A DNA stretch of 64,000 nt from contig NZ_QSIN01000001.1 of NCBI RefSeq assembly GCF_003469205.1, positions 124,001-188,000 of the forward strand. The letters are read 5' to 3'. Position numbers and translations under genes: made by a program. Position 1 is the first letter of the stretch, and each line of letters begins with the position of its first letter. Shown here one piece after another: positions 45,542-54,339 of the stretch. The notes under the pieces are model-generated. The model was not told the origin of the DNA. It saw nothing but the letters and a program-made list of their open reading frames with translations, and searched no databases. The stretch comes from Collinsella sp. AM33-4BH. GTDB taxonomy: Bacteria > Actinomycetota > Coriobacteriia > Coriobacteriales > Coriobacteriaceae.

Positions 45542-47341
45542 CTACAGTCGTTGACACACCACGGACACACGCTGACCGTCAAAGCCAAAGCCCCAACGCA
45601 TGCGCCCGACGGCGGGGCGCGGCACGCGGATATCATCGATGCCGTCGCGCTCTATGTCGAGTAGCGCCTGAACCGCCAACAGTTCCAGGCCCAGGGCATC
45701 GACGCCAGGGTCGTACAACATGTTGACCGTAATGAGCGGTCGCTCATCAAGCATGCCGAGCGTGTCGGCCACGTCAAACACCCGACCGGTGGGAATCACC
45801 TGGATATCCCAGCGATCCGAGACGCCACTTCGCTTGGAGCTGGGATTGCAATAGCCGGGCAGTCCAAAGCAGAGCCCCTGAAGCGCCAGATGATAGGCTG
45901 TCGGCATATCTGATTGGCCCACATCGATGCCCAGATCGCCGATAGCACAGCTCAAAGCTTGCTTTACAGTGTCCTCGTCTCCTCGACACAGCCCGTCATG
46001 GAACGAGTCGATAACTCCAACGTCCTCAACGGCGCACTCAAACCATTCCAGAATTACAAGACGGAGCGCCTGACGCACTTCGTTATTAGGCAGACGCAGG
46101 GAACGAAGGCACGCGCCGTCCTCCGAATGCCCCGTCATATCCGTCGTAAGGAATCCAGACAGATACAGCGCAGTCCAGATATCTTCGGGCTTGGCGGCAT
46201 CGACCTCCTCGGCATGCATATGCACTGGCGCCTCAATAAACCCATGCGGCTCAACCAAATCGAACAATGTGGACAGGCGAATGAGATTCCAGTCGCCGAC
46301 GCATGCGCCCAGACGGTCGGCGTAACAATACAGATCCGCCCGAACGGGCGCGACGCAATCGCGATGTGCGTAGTCCACCACGCGCTCCGGGCTCGAGCAA
46401 TAAAAACCACCAAACAGATAGCCCTCGAGCCACTCACGCGCGTCATCCAGACAGCCGTTGCGACCGATGCAATCCAACAGCACTTGGACTTCGTCGTCCG
46501 AAAAACCGAACCATCGATCACACCAACTCGACAACGCTGTCGCCGACCGATAGGAAACCCCACGTTGGGACAACGCAAACTCGGCATGACCGGGGCGTTC
46601 GCACATCAGACACGTCAATCGCAACGAGTCGCCGGCATCGGCAATGGTGTCGAACAACATTCGGCTGAGCGACTCTAGGGAATCCACGCTACCGTCGTCC
46701 TTAGCGTCCAAACGCTTTGGACATACCGCGTCGTAGTCGTCTATCAGAAGAACAACCTGCTCATCGAAAGCTGCCTGGAGCAGCTTGATAAGCACGCCAA
46801 GCGCCGCATCGATCTCCTTATCGCTGGCCACCCCACGCGCCGCCCTCTCGATAAGACGGACCTCACGTCTTGACAGATCAGGTGCGGCAAGCAGCGGCAG
46901 CAATCGGGCGCACTCGTTCGCGACAGCGCTGCGAATAGCCGCCGCAGCATCGGCGTCGCGCCTCGCAGCGGCAGTTGTAAAGTCGAGCATGATGACCGGA
47001 TAACTCGCGTACTCATCACGATAGCGACCGCCGCCCGCCTGCCAAATCTGGGTACCAGCGAACAGGCTTCGATCCAGCAGCCGGTGATCAGGTCGTTCCA
47101 AATAGCACTTGAGCATCGATAAATTCATGCTCTTGCCAAAACCCTTGGGCCGACAGCAAAACGCAACAGGTGCTTCACTGTCCAATATATCGGCAATAAA
47201 CATAGTCTTATCGACGAGTAAACACCGATTGATTGCATCGGAAAAGTCGTGTGCATCAACCGGTAGAGCTGCGCTATCCGCATGATTGAGCAACCGTGCA
47301 CCAAACGCATGAGTAAAACCACAATTCACCTGTTCAGACAC
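45542..47341 (-). CDS. AAA-ATPase-like / PD-(D/E)XK nuclease-like protein, nuclease motif degenerate
   Basis: 599-aa protein with the AAA-ATPase_like domain (PF09820): LPVDAHDFSDAINRCLLVDK at the start, the variant P-loop RPKGFGKSMNLSML, VIMLDFTT and Walker B-like VVLLIDDYDAVCPK. The C-terminal region corresponds to the DUF1703/PD-(D/E)XK fold, but the expected acidic-x-Lys strand reads RPLITVNMLYD, so the catalytic residues appear lost. The GTG at 47341 is chosen because AAGGAG lies eight bases upstream; the frame remains open further but without a ribosome site. The family is widespread in gut bacteria with unproven function. Single gene, convergent with the GlfT-like gene. Confidence 0.82.
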   Translation of the reverse strand: MSEQVNCGFTHAFGARLLNHADSAALPVDAHDFSDAINRCLLVDKTMFIADILDSEAPVAFCCRPKGFGKSMNLSMLKCYLERPDHRLLDRSLFAGTQIWQAGGGRYRDEYASYPVIMLDFTTAAARRDADAAAAIRSAVANECARLLPLLAAPDLSRREVRLIERAARGVASDKEIDAALGVLIKLLQAAFDEQVVLLIDDYDAVCPKRLDAKDDGSVDSLESLSRMLFDTIADAGDSLRLTCLMCERPGHAEFALSQRGVSYRSATALSSWCDRWFGFSDDEVQVLLDCIGRNGCLDDAREWLEGYLFGGFYCSSPERVVDYAHRDCVAPVRADLYCYADRLGACVGDWNLIRLSTLFDLVEPHGFIEAPVHMHAEEVDAAKPEDIWTALYLSGFLTTDMTGHSEDGACLRSLRLPNNEVRQALRLVILEWFECAVEDVGVIDSFHDGLCRGDEDTVKQALSCAIGDLGIDVGQSDMPTAYHLALQGLCFGLPGYCNPSSKRSGVSDRWDIQVIPTGRVFDVADTLGMLDERPLITVNMLYDPGVDALGLELLAVQALLDIERDGIDDIRVPRPAVGRMRWGFGFDGQRVSVVCQRL

Positions 47342-47473
47342 CGTAAACTCTCCTTCTAACGCAGCACGATGCCCATTGTAGCGAGCGGGTAGAGCGCAAT
47401 AATATCGACATGCAAACATTTCGGGCAACGGTAGCAACAGACCCCCGAGGGGGCATAACAAATCGTTGCACAA

Positions 47474-47508
47474 CAAAAAAGGGGCCCGATGCCGCCGCAC
47501 CGGACCCC
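47474..47508 (-). terminator. Terminator of the MPKTG surface-protein gene
   Basis: On the minus strand GGGGTCCGG pairs with CGGGCCCC (one mismatch) around an 11-base loop, followed directly by six T. It lies 34 bases after the surface-protein stop. Confidence 0.85.
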
Positions 47509-47541
47509 GTCCCAAACTCTTATAGAAAACGATCTGGAAGA

Positions 47542-49356
47542 TTACTCCTCCGAGCCGTCCTCCCCAGAAGCCTTCTTCTGCTGATCGAGCTTATGCTTAC
47601 CACTTACGATAGACGTAGCGCCCAGTGTGGCCAAGCTTGCACTGGCAAGGCTCGCCATCACAATCAGATCGCCCGTCTTGGGCATGTTGCCGCCCGAAGA
47701 CTTGGTAGTTGTAGTCGTCGTGGTCGTAGTGGTCACCGTTTTGGAGTCATTTTGCTCCTGGACCTGGTCATCGGTGTTGCCCTTACCGCTGTCCTCGCTC
47801 TGCTGCTTTCCGTCCTCAGTCTTGCCCTTGCTCTTGTCCTTCTCCTCAGATTCAGACTTCTTATCCTCGTCCTTCTTCTGTTCGGACTTGTCGCTCTTCT
47901 CCTCAGAGCTAGAACCCTTATCGGATTCGGTCTTCTCGGAAGCCTTGTCCTTGGAGTCGCCCTTTGCGGCTTCGATCTTTTCCGTGGAAACCTGATCAGA
48001 GTTGCCCTTGTTCTGGGTCGAGCCGTTATTGACGCCAGCCATCAGCGAAGAGCCCAGCGTAGAGCCAAGCTGCTCGGAGAAAGAAGGCTTCTTGTCCGGC
48101 GAAGCAACGGGAACGTCCGGCGCCTTATTCGAGTCATCCTTGGAAGCATCGGAACCAGGGGTTGCGTCAGAGCCGGAGCCGTTGTTAGAGCCGGTGCCAA
48201 CGGACGAATCGCTCGAGCCGGTGGATGAGTTAGAGGTGCCAGCGCCGGTCGAACCAGAAGCGTCGCTGTCCGTATTGCCGGCAGAGCTTGAAGACGAATC
48301 GCCCGCAGCAGAGCCGTTCGAAACGGAGCCGTTCGAGGTAGAGCCGTTGTTGGTAGTGCCACCAGCAGAGCCATCACCGTCAGCACCGGTCGAGGGCGCA
48401 TCCATCCTGTCATCGTTGGCATCGTCGCTCGAGTCGTCATTCGAATCAGGCGTCGGCGAGGGCGCCGGCGTAGGTTCGGGCTGCACGGGCGTCGCAGCGG
48501 CCTCGTCCTCGGCGATATAAACCAAGCAGTCCTTCAGCTCATTGCGGTAGCGGTTCTTCCAGCCCTCATGATACTGGGGCTGGCTCGAATACTTGGTCGC
48601 CACGTTATTGACCACACTGTTGGAAAGCGCCGTCACAAACTCGCGGTCGGACATATCGTTGGAGAGATTCGCCCAACGGAAGAAGTCCCTGCAGCCACCG
48701 GTGCCGCACATGTTGGTGATGCTCCACACCATGCCCTTAACGCAATCGGCACGGCCCGAAATATCAATGCCCAGGCCACTCTTGAGCCACGCCTCGGTCA
48801 CCGCATAGTACGAGTTGTACGCATAGGCATCTTGAAGAGCTGAGAACTCAACAGGATCGATGTTATAAGCGCCCTGGAAGGCCTCCTGCGCAATACGGCC
48901 CAACTCGGTGAGCTGGCCGTTCTCGTACATGGCATTGCTCATGTTGGAAATCTCGCTGCCGCGATCAATCGCATCCTTGAGCATGCTGTATTTTTCGGGG
49001 TTGTAGTTGTAGGCCTGCTTCATAAACGGAATGAGCGACCAACGACGGTCGAACTGGTAATAACCCAGCGCGTTATAACCGTCACCGTACGAAAAGCCCT
49101 GGTTATAGTTGCCGTGACTCTCATATTTGGTGAAGTACTTCATCTCGGGAGTCACGTTAACAAACGAAACGCCCTGGACCGACCTCAGCACGCCCGAAAA
49201 GGACTGCTGGGTATAGAGACCCTTATCGATATCGGTCGCATCCGAGGCAACGCCCGGCGTGGGCTCCTCGGCAGCGGCGGGTGCCGGCGCGGAAACGGCG
49301 CCAAACGAAAGCGCCAGCGTCAGGCCCGCGACAATCGCAGAATGCTTGGGCTGCAT
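47542..49356 (-). CDS. Sortase-anchored surface protein with lysozyme-like N-terminal domain
   Basis: 604-aa wall-anchored protein. A signal peptide (about residues 1-30, ending APAPAAAEE) is followed by a folded domain of about 240 residues (TKYESHGNYNQGFSYGDGYN, ALGYYQFDRRWSLIPFM), whose Y-E-S-x-G-N-Y and GYYQFD pattern suggests a lysozyme-like or transglycosylase-like fold; the family is uncertain. A long Ser/Gly/Asp-rich then Lys/Glu-rich linker and a run of ten Thr lead to the sorting signal MPKTG, a hydrophobic helix and the basic SGKHK tail. ATG 49356 follows GGGAGG. It is a single gene with its own terminator. Confidence 0.8.
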   Translation of the reverse strand: MQPKHSAIVAGLTLALSFGAVSAPAPAAAEEPTPGVASDATDIDKGLYTQQSFSGVLRSVQGVSFVNVTPEMKYFTKYESHGNYNQGFSYGDGYNALGYYQFDRRWSLIPFMKQAYNYNPEKYSMLKDAIDRGSEISNMSNAMYENGQLTELGRIAQEAFQGAYNIDPVEFSALQDAYAYNSYYAVTEAWLKSGLGIDISGRADCVKGMVWSITNMCGTGGCRDFFRWANLSNDMSDREFVTALSNSVVNNVATKYSSQPQYHEGWKNRYRNELKDCLVYIAEDEAAATPVQPEPTPAPSPTPDSNDDSSDDANDDRMDAPSTGADGDGSAGGTTNNGSTSNGSVSNGSAAGDSSSSSAGNTDSDASGSTGAGTSNSSTGSSDSSVGTGSNNGSGSDATPGSDASKDDSNKAPDVPVASPDKKPSFSEQLGSTLGSSLMAGVNNGSTQNKGNSDQVSTEKIEAAKGDSKDKASEKTESDKGSSSEEKSDKSEQKKDEDKKSESEEKDKSKGKTEDGKQQSEDSGKGNTDDQVQEQNDSKTVTTTTTTTTTTKSSGGNMPKTGDLIVMASLASASLATLGATSIVSGKHKLDQQKKASGEDGSEE

Positions 49357-49484
49357 AAGATCCTCCCTGCATTGGTGTAGTTAAAGTGCAGTTTGCAAAG
49401 ATAAAAATAAGTATTGCAGCTCGCCCGTTGTTGCACAACAACCCCTCGGTAAACGGCAACAACCCTCCGCGAAATCTTAAGGAA

Positions 49485-49904
49485 TTAAACAAACTGGTCG
49501 TCGGGCGCCATCAGAAGCTCGCCGTATCGCTCCATCAGCCCGTCCCTCAACTGACAAAAAGCGGGAATATATACGTTCAAGATGCGCTGAATCAAATCTT
49601 GAGCGAGCTTGTTGTCATAGATATGGACGTTCGTATTGCGGTCTTTGAGCATATCTAGCCAGGCCGCCTCATCAATAAAGTCGTAGAATCGGTAGGACTC
49701 CTTCAAGATGGCACGAGGAGACCCCGACGCGGCAAGCGTGGCGCCCTCATACTCGAGCAGACGCTTAAGGAGCTTCCAGCTCAGTTCAAATTGAAGATTG
49801 AACTTATTAATCAAACCACTCTGAACAAAATCATTGTTGAGATCCTGATTGGGCGCATCTTCAAGATTCGCCAAGGCGCTGACAAAGTTCTCATATTTTT
49901 TCAT
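49485..49904 (-). CDS. HI0074/HepT-like nucleotidyltransferase substrate-binding protein
   Basis: 139-aa all-helical protein of the HI0074 family (PF08780), HEPN-related. Characteristic segments are LINKFNLQFELSWKLLKRLL, ASGSPRAILKESYRF and DRNTNVHIYDNKLA, which contains the RN...H.Y motif of HEPN/HepT proteins. It overlaps the upstream nucleotidyltransferase gene by 14 bases, so the two are translationally coupled. Related MNT/HEPN pairs act as toxin-antitoxin systems in which the transferase AMPylates the HEPN partner; for the HI0073/HI0074 branch the role is unproven. Confidence 0.9.
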   Translation of the reverse strand: MKKYENFVSALANLEDAPNQDLNNDFVQSGLINKFNLQFELSWKLLKRLLEYEGATLAASGSPRAILKESYRFYDFIDEAAWLDMLKDRNTNVHIYDNKLAQDLIQRILNVYIPAFCQLRDGLMERYGELLMAPDDQFV

Positions 49905-50178
49905 ACAGAATCACACCATCCCTGGCAATTTCATCGAGCAATTGACGCGATAAGGACTCGTCGAGATTGACGACATCTACATCTAAAAGAGTATCAAGAC
50001 GCTCCTCGATCAAATATGACAACCGGCCGAAATCCCGGCAACCTGCTACGGCGATGTCAATATCGCTCTTAGGCAAGTTGTCACCTCGAGCGCGGGAACC
50101 AAACAGCACAACCTTCTCGGCGTCACATTCCCGAGCAAAAACTTCAATTTGCTTATACACCTTGTCGAGAGATGTCAT
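49891..50178 (-). CDS. Minimal nucleotidyltransferase (MNT, HI0073-like)
   Basis: 95-aa protein with the polymerase-beta-type signature VVLFGSRARGDNLPKSDIDI (GSxxRG then SDxD) and a third acidic strand near DVDVVNLDES. It is the catalytic partner of the HI0074-like protein. ATG 50178 is eight bases from the Rrf2 stop, so the pair may be co-transcribed with the Fe-S regulator on the minus strand. It may act as an antitoxin-type AMPylase; this follows from the family, not from data here. Confidence 0.9.
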   Translation of the reverse strand: MTSLDKVYKQIEVFARECDAEKVVLFGSRARGDNLPKSDIDIAVAGCRDFGRLSYLIEERLDTLLDVDVVNLDESLSRQLLDEIARDGVILYEKI

Positions 50179-50186
50179 TTGCAGCC

Positions 50187-50618
50187 CTACAGCTTAATGT
50201 CAAAGTTGATCTCGGGGACGGCGGCCAGGTCGGCCAACGTCACGCCGTCGACGTACTTTTCGATCACGTCGTCCAGACCACGCCAGAATTTGACGGTCGA
50301 GCAGAGATCGCTGCGGGCGCAGCTGTTGTCGATACCATCGCACGCCACCGGAGCCGTGCTGCCCTCGACGGCGCGCAGGATGTCGCCAGCACGCACCTCG
50401 GCCGGGTCCTTGGCCATCATGTAGCCGCCACCCTTGCCGCGCACGCTCTTAAGCAGGCCTGCCTTCATAAGCGGACGCACAAGCTGTTCCAGATACTTTT
50501 GCGAGATACGCTCGCGGTCGGCGACCTCGCGCAGGGCGATCTTGCCCTCGGCGTCACCAAGCGCTGCGATATAGATCATCAGTCGGAGGGCATAGCGGCC
50601 CTTAGAAGAAATGAGCAT
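50187..50618 (-). CDS. Rrf2-family Fe-S regulator of the suf operon (IscR/SufR-like)
   Basis: 143-aa winged-helix repressor of the Rrf2 family. The DNA-binding part reads MLISSKGRYALRLMIYIAA with RERISQKYLEQLVRPL, the recognition helix region, and KSVRGKGGGYMMAKDP. Three cysteines in ACDGIDNSCARSDLC (C-x6-C-x5-C) match the [2Fe-2S]-binding set of IscR. ATG 50618 is six bases after GGAGG; an upstream TTG-type extension to 50696 would run through the operator region. It is divergent from sufCBDSU, with two matching inverted repeats between them. It is expected to sense cluster status and control both itself and suf. Confidence 0.92.
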   Translation of the reverse strand: MLISSKGRYALRLMIYIAALGDAEGKIALREVADRERISQKYLEQLVRPLMKAGLLKSVRGKGGGYMMAKDPAEVRAGDILRAVEGSTAPVACDGIDNSCARSDLCSTVKFWRGLDDVIEKYVDGVTLADLAAVPEINFDIKL

Positions 50619-50638
50619 ACCTACCCTCCCATCGCATC

Positions 50639-50669
50639 TGGGACAACATAACCAGGTTTGTTTGTCCCA
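50639..50669. promoter_or_regulatory. Operator-like inverted repeat 1 (Rrf2 box)
   Basis: TGGGACAA and TTGTCCCA form 8-bp perfect arms separated by 15 bases that contain AACCAGGTT. It starts 20 bases upstream of the rrf2 start codon, suited to autorepression. Confidence 0.75.
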
Positions 50670-50682
50670 AATCTTAAGTGAG

Positions 50683-50713
50683 TGGGACAAACACAACAGG
50701 TTATTTTGTCCCA
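50683..50713. promoter_or_regulatory. Operator-like inverted repeat 2 (Rrf2 box)
   Basis: Same arms, TGGGACAA and TTGTCCCA, again with a 15-base spacer, here containing AACAGGTTAT. It lies exactly 44 bp from the first copy, about four helical turns. A TAAGAT hexamer on the minus strand lies between the two copies and may be the rrf2 -10. Confidence 0.75.
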
Positions 50714-50750
50714 GAATTTGAAAAGTCGAGTGGATTAGTCGGGTTTTCCC

Positions 50751-50778
50751 TTGACTAACGCCGAACCCATAGTAACTT
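50751..50778 (+). promoter_or_regulatory. Possible suf operon promoter
   Basis: TTGACT, 16 bases, then TAACTT: a good -35 and a weak -10, 65 bases before the sufC start. The operator repeats lie about 38-110 bases upstream. Confidence 0.45.
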
Positions 50779-50842
50779 TATTCCGAGAAGATTCCTAGGG
50801 TTTCGCACACCCATGAGTACACCATATACAGAGAGGGACAGC

Positions 50843-51643
50843 ATGAGCGCAAATCCGCTGCTTTCCATCGAAGGTCTGACCGCCTCCGTGGACGAGAAGA
50901 CCATCCTCCACAACGTCAACCTCAACGTCGCCGCCGGCGAGACCCACGTGCTGATGGGACCCAACGGCGCCGGCAAGTCCACCCTTGGCCACCTGGTCAT
51001 GGGCGACCCCGTCTACACGGTCAACGACGGCCGCATCGTCTTTGACGGCCAGGACATCACCGAGCTCACCACCGACAAGCGCTCGCGCGCCGGCCTGTTC
51101 CTGAGCTTCCAGGCCCCGGTCGAGATCCCGGGCGTGCCGCTGTCGAGCTTTTTGCGCGCCAGCATCGCCGGCCGCCCCGGCCTGGAGATGAAGGGCAAGG
51201 AATTCCGTCGTCGCGTCAAGGAGCTCGCGGCCGAGCTCAACATGGATACCGCCTACCTCAACCGCGAGCTAGGCGTGGGCTTCTCGGGCGGCGAGAAGAA
51301 GAAGGTCGAGATGCTCCAGCTCCTGTTGCTGCAGCCCAAGCTCGCCATCCTCGACGAGACCGACTCGGGCCTGGACGTCGACGCGCTTTCCACCGTCAGC
51401 CACGGCATGGACGCCTACCGCAAGAGCTGCGACGGTTCCATGCTCATCATCACGCATAATACGCGCATCCTGGAGCACCTGGATGTAGACCGTGTCCACG
51501 TTATGGTCAAGGGCCACATCGTGCGCGAGGACGACGCCTCGCTCATCCCCTGGATCGACAAGAACGGCTTTGAGACCTTCGAGCGCGAGGCCGCCGAGCA
51601 GCGCGCCCAGGCCGAGGCCGCCGCTGCCGGGCAGCAGGCGTAA
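50843..51643 (+). CDS. sufC: SufC, Fe-S assembly ATPase
   Basis: 266-aa ABC-type ATPase of the SUF scaffold complex SufBC2D. Walker A is GPNGAGKST, the Q-loop is in LSFQAPVEIPG, the ABC signature FSGGEKKK, and Walker B LAILDETDSGLDVDAL. The ATG at 50843 follows GAGGGA; an ATG 10 codons upstream (50813) has no ribosome site. It heads the operon sufC-B-D-S-U, with 12 bases to sufB. Confidence 0.96.
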   Translation: MSANPLLSIEGLTASVDEKTILHNVNLNVAAGETHVLMGPNGAGKSTLGHLVMGDPVYTVNDGRIVFDGQDITELTTDKRSRAGLFLSFQAPVEIPGVPLSSFLRASIAGRPGLEMKGKEFRRRVKELAAELNMDTAYLNRELGVGFSGGEKKKVEMLQLLLLQPKLAILDETDSGLDVDALSTVSHGMDAYRKSCDGSMLIITHNTRILEHLDVDRVHVMVKGHIVREDDASLIPWIDKNGFETFEREAAEQRAQAEAAAAGQQA

Positions 51644-51655
51644 AGGGGCGACGCA

Positions 51656-53068
51656 ATGACCAAGAACCGCACCGAGGTCGCGGACATCGACCGCAGCCTC
51701 TACGACTTCACCTATGGCGAGGAGGGATTCGAGCGCCTCGACGCCGGCATCACGCCCGACATCGTGCGCGAGATCAGCGCCAAAAAGGACGAGCCGCAGT
51801 GGATGCTCGACCTGCGCTTAAAGTCCCTCGAGATCTTCGACCGTTTTCCCGACCCGACGTGGGGCCCCTCCATCGAGGGCCTGGACATGGACAACATCGT
51901 CACCTACGTCAAGCCCAACACCGACCAAAAGCACGACTGGGAGTCGGTGCCCGACGACATCAAGAACACCTTTGAGCGCTTGGGCATCCCAGAGGCCGAG
52001 CGTAGCTACCTGGCGGGTGTCGGCGCGCAGTACGACTCCGAGCTCGTCTACCACAACATGCAGGACACCGCGTCCAAGATGGGCATCGTCTACTCCGGTA
52101 TTGAGGAAGCCCTGCACGATCCGCAGTGGGAACCGCTCATCCACGAGAAGTTTATGACACTCATCCCGCCCACCGACCACAAGTTTGCGGCCCTGCACGG
52201 CGCCGTATGGTCCGGCGGCTCGTTTGTCTACGTGCCCAAGGGCACCAAGCTCGATTTCCCGCTGCAGAGCTACTTCCGCCTCAACGCCAAGGGTGCCGGC
52301 CAGTTTGAGCACACGCTCATCATCGTCGAGGACGATGCCGACCTGCACTTTATCGAGGGTTGCTCCGCGCCCAAGTACAACGTTGCCAACCTCCACGCCG
52401 GCGCTGTGGAGCTCTTTGTGGGCAAACGCGCACACCTGCGCTACTCGACCATCGAGAACTGGTCCAAGAACATGTACAACCTCAACACCAAGCGCGCGCG
52501 CGTGGACGAGGACGGCGACATCGAGTGGATCAGCGGCTCCTTCGGCAGCCACGTGGGCTACCTCTACCCCATGAGCGTGCTCAACGGCCGCCGCGCCCGC
52601 TCGAGCTTTACCGGCATCACCTTTGCCGGCGCCGGTCAGAACCTCGACACCGGCTGCAAGGTCGTGCTCAACGCGCCCGATACCTCGGCAACCGTCGAGA
52701 CCAAGGGCATCTCCAAGAGCGGCGGCATCCAGACGTTCCGCAGCTCCATCGTGGCCACGCCTAAGGCCGAGGGCTCCAAGGCAACCGTGAGCTGCCAGTC
52801 GCTCATGCTCGACGACCAGAGCCGCTCCGACACCATCCCCGCCATGGACATCCGCGCCAAGAACGTCGACATCGGCCACGAGGCCACCATCGGCCGCATC
52901 GGCGACGATAAGGTGTTCTACCTGATGAGCCGCGGTATCTCGGAGGAAGAGGCCCGTACCATGATCGTCAACGGCTTTGCCAACCCGGTCTCCAAGGAGC
53001 TGCCGCTGGAGTACGCCGTCGAGATGAACAACCTGATCAAGCTCGAGATGGAAGGAGCGATCGGATAA
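51656..53068 (+). CDS. sufB: SufB, Fe-S scaffold subunit
   Basis: 470-aa SUF scaffold protein that accepts sulfur and assembles the nascent cluster together with SufD and SufC. Characteristic blocks are LRLKSLEIFDRFPDPTWGP, WSGGSFVYVPKGTKLDFPLQ, the cysteine in TVSCQSLMLDD (candidate for the key C-terminal Cys) and GHEATIGRIGDDKVFYLMSR. Length is standard. AAGGGGCGACGCA precedes the ATG. Its TAA overlaps the sufD ATG by one base (TAATG). Confidence 0.96.
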   Translation: MTKNRTEVADIDRSLYDFTYGEEGFERLDAGITPDIVREISAKKDEPQWMLDLRLKSLEIFDRFPDPTWGPSIEGLDMDNIVTYVKPNTDQKHDWESVPDDIKNTFERLGIPEAERSYLAGVGAQYDSELVYHNMQDTASKMGIVYSGIEEALHDPQWEPLIHEKFMTLIPPTDHKFAALHGAVWSGGSFVYVPKGTKLDFPLQSYFRLNAKGAGQFEHTLIIVEDDADLHFIEGCSAPKYNVANLHAGAVELFVGKRAHLRYSTIENWSKNMYNLNTKRARVDEDGDIEWISGSFGSHVGYLYPMSVLNGRRARSSFTGITFAGAGQNLDTGCKVVLNAPDTSATVETKGISKSGGIQTFRSSIVATPKAEGSKATVSCQSLMLDDQSRSDTIPAMDIRAKNVDIGHEATIGRIGDDKVFYLMSRGISEEEARTMIVNGFANPVSKELPLEYAVEMNNLIKLEMEGAIG

Positions 53069-54339
53069 TGAAACAGACCACCAACACCGCTGCTACCATC
53101 CTTGAGCAGGTTAATGCGATGCCGGCTGCCACTTGGGGTTGGCTCAAGATGAACCAGACCAAGCTCGAGCTCTCTGACGAGCTTGCCGCCGCTCCCACCG
53201 AGGCCGTTGAGGTCGAGGGCTTGGACGAGCAGTTTACCGGCGTGGCAGACGCGTTTGAAGCCGCCATGGACGCTATGGCCGAGCGTTTCCCCGAGCGCCG
53301 CGCCTCCGCCCCCGGCGATGCCGCCGACCGCGCCCGTATCACGCCCGAGACCGAGCTCGACGTGCCTGCGACCTCCGTCTACCAGGCCGGCGCCATCAAG
53401 CTCGAGGAGGAGCTCTCCCCTGCCGAGGCCTTCGAGACTGGCATGGGCGAGGCTGCCTACACCTACCTGGCCGACCACGCTACCAAGCGCATCGTCATCG
53501 ATGTGCCCGCATACAAGCACGCCACGGTTACCGTGCGCGTGAGCGCTGTCGATGCCGCCGCGGCCATCGCCGCCATCGACGTCGTCGCCCGTCCCCAGTC
53601 GACGCTCGATCTACATATTGCCCTAGACTCCCCCGTTACCGGCGAGGGTGTCGTGGGCTCCGTGCTACGCGTGTGCGCCCACGAGTACGCCACCGTCAAC
53701 GTGACCTGCACGCAGACGCTCGACGATAGCTGGATCGCGCTCGACGACACCGGCCTGTTCCTGGACGAGGGCGCGCGCGTCAACGTGCAGCACACCGTCC
53801 TGGGTGCCGGTGCCAGCGCCACCGGCCTCGCCGGCGACCTGTTGGGCGATACCGCCAAGGTCACCATCGATACTGACTACCTGGGCGCCCGAGAGCAGGT
53901 GCGCGACTTTAACTACGAGCTGCGCCACCGCGGTCGCAAGACCGAGTGCGAGATCGACGCCAACGGCGTGCTGACCGGCACGTCCAAGAAGGTCTACCGC
54001 GGCACCATCGACCTCGTGCACGGCTGCAAGGGTGCAACCGGCACCGAGCGCGAGACGGTGCTTTTGGCCAACAAGGGGGTCGACAACAAGACCGTCCCCG
54101 TCATCCTGTGCGACGAGGACGACGTCGCCGGCAACCACGGAGCCACCATCGGCCACGTCCGCGACGAGCAGCTGTTCTATCTCGCCTGCCGCGGCCTTGA
54201 CCAAAACGCCGCCGAGGACCTGTTCGTCCGTGCCAAGCTGGAGGACGCCGCGCTTTCCGCCACCGACGAGCGCACCCGCGCCGCCGTCGTCCGCCTGGGC
54301 AACAACCTGATCGACAACTTTGAAGAGGAGCTCGCATGA
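53068..54339 (+). CDS. sufD: SufD, Fe-S scaffold subunit
   Basis: 423-aa SufB paralogue and partner in the SufBC2D complex, implicated in iron entry. The N-terminal half is poorly conserved; the C-terminal core has RHRGRKTECEIDANGVLTGT and NHGATIGHVRDEQLFYLACR, including the conserved histidine. It is coupled to sufB by a TAATG overlap and to sufS by ATGA. Confidence 0.94.
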   Translation: MKQTTNTAATILEQVNAMPAATWGWLKMNQTKLELSDELAAAPTEAVEVEGLDEQFTGVADAFEAAMDAMAERFPERRASAPGDAADRARITPETELDVPATSVYQAGAIKLEEELSPAEAFETGMGEAAYTYLADHATKRIVIDVPAYKHATVTVRVSAVDAAAAIAAIDVVARPQSTLDLHIALDSPVTGEGVVGSVLRVCAHEYATVNVTCTQTLDDSWIALDDTGLFLDEGARVNVQHTVLGAGASATGLAGDLLGDTAKVTIDTDYLGAREQVRDFNYELRHRGRKTECEIDANGVLTGTSKKVYRGTIDLVHGCKGATGTERETVLLANKGVDNKTVPVILCDEDDVAGNHGATIGHVRDEQLFYLACRGLDQNAAEDLFVRAKLEDAALSATDERTRAAVVRLGNNLIDNFEEELA

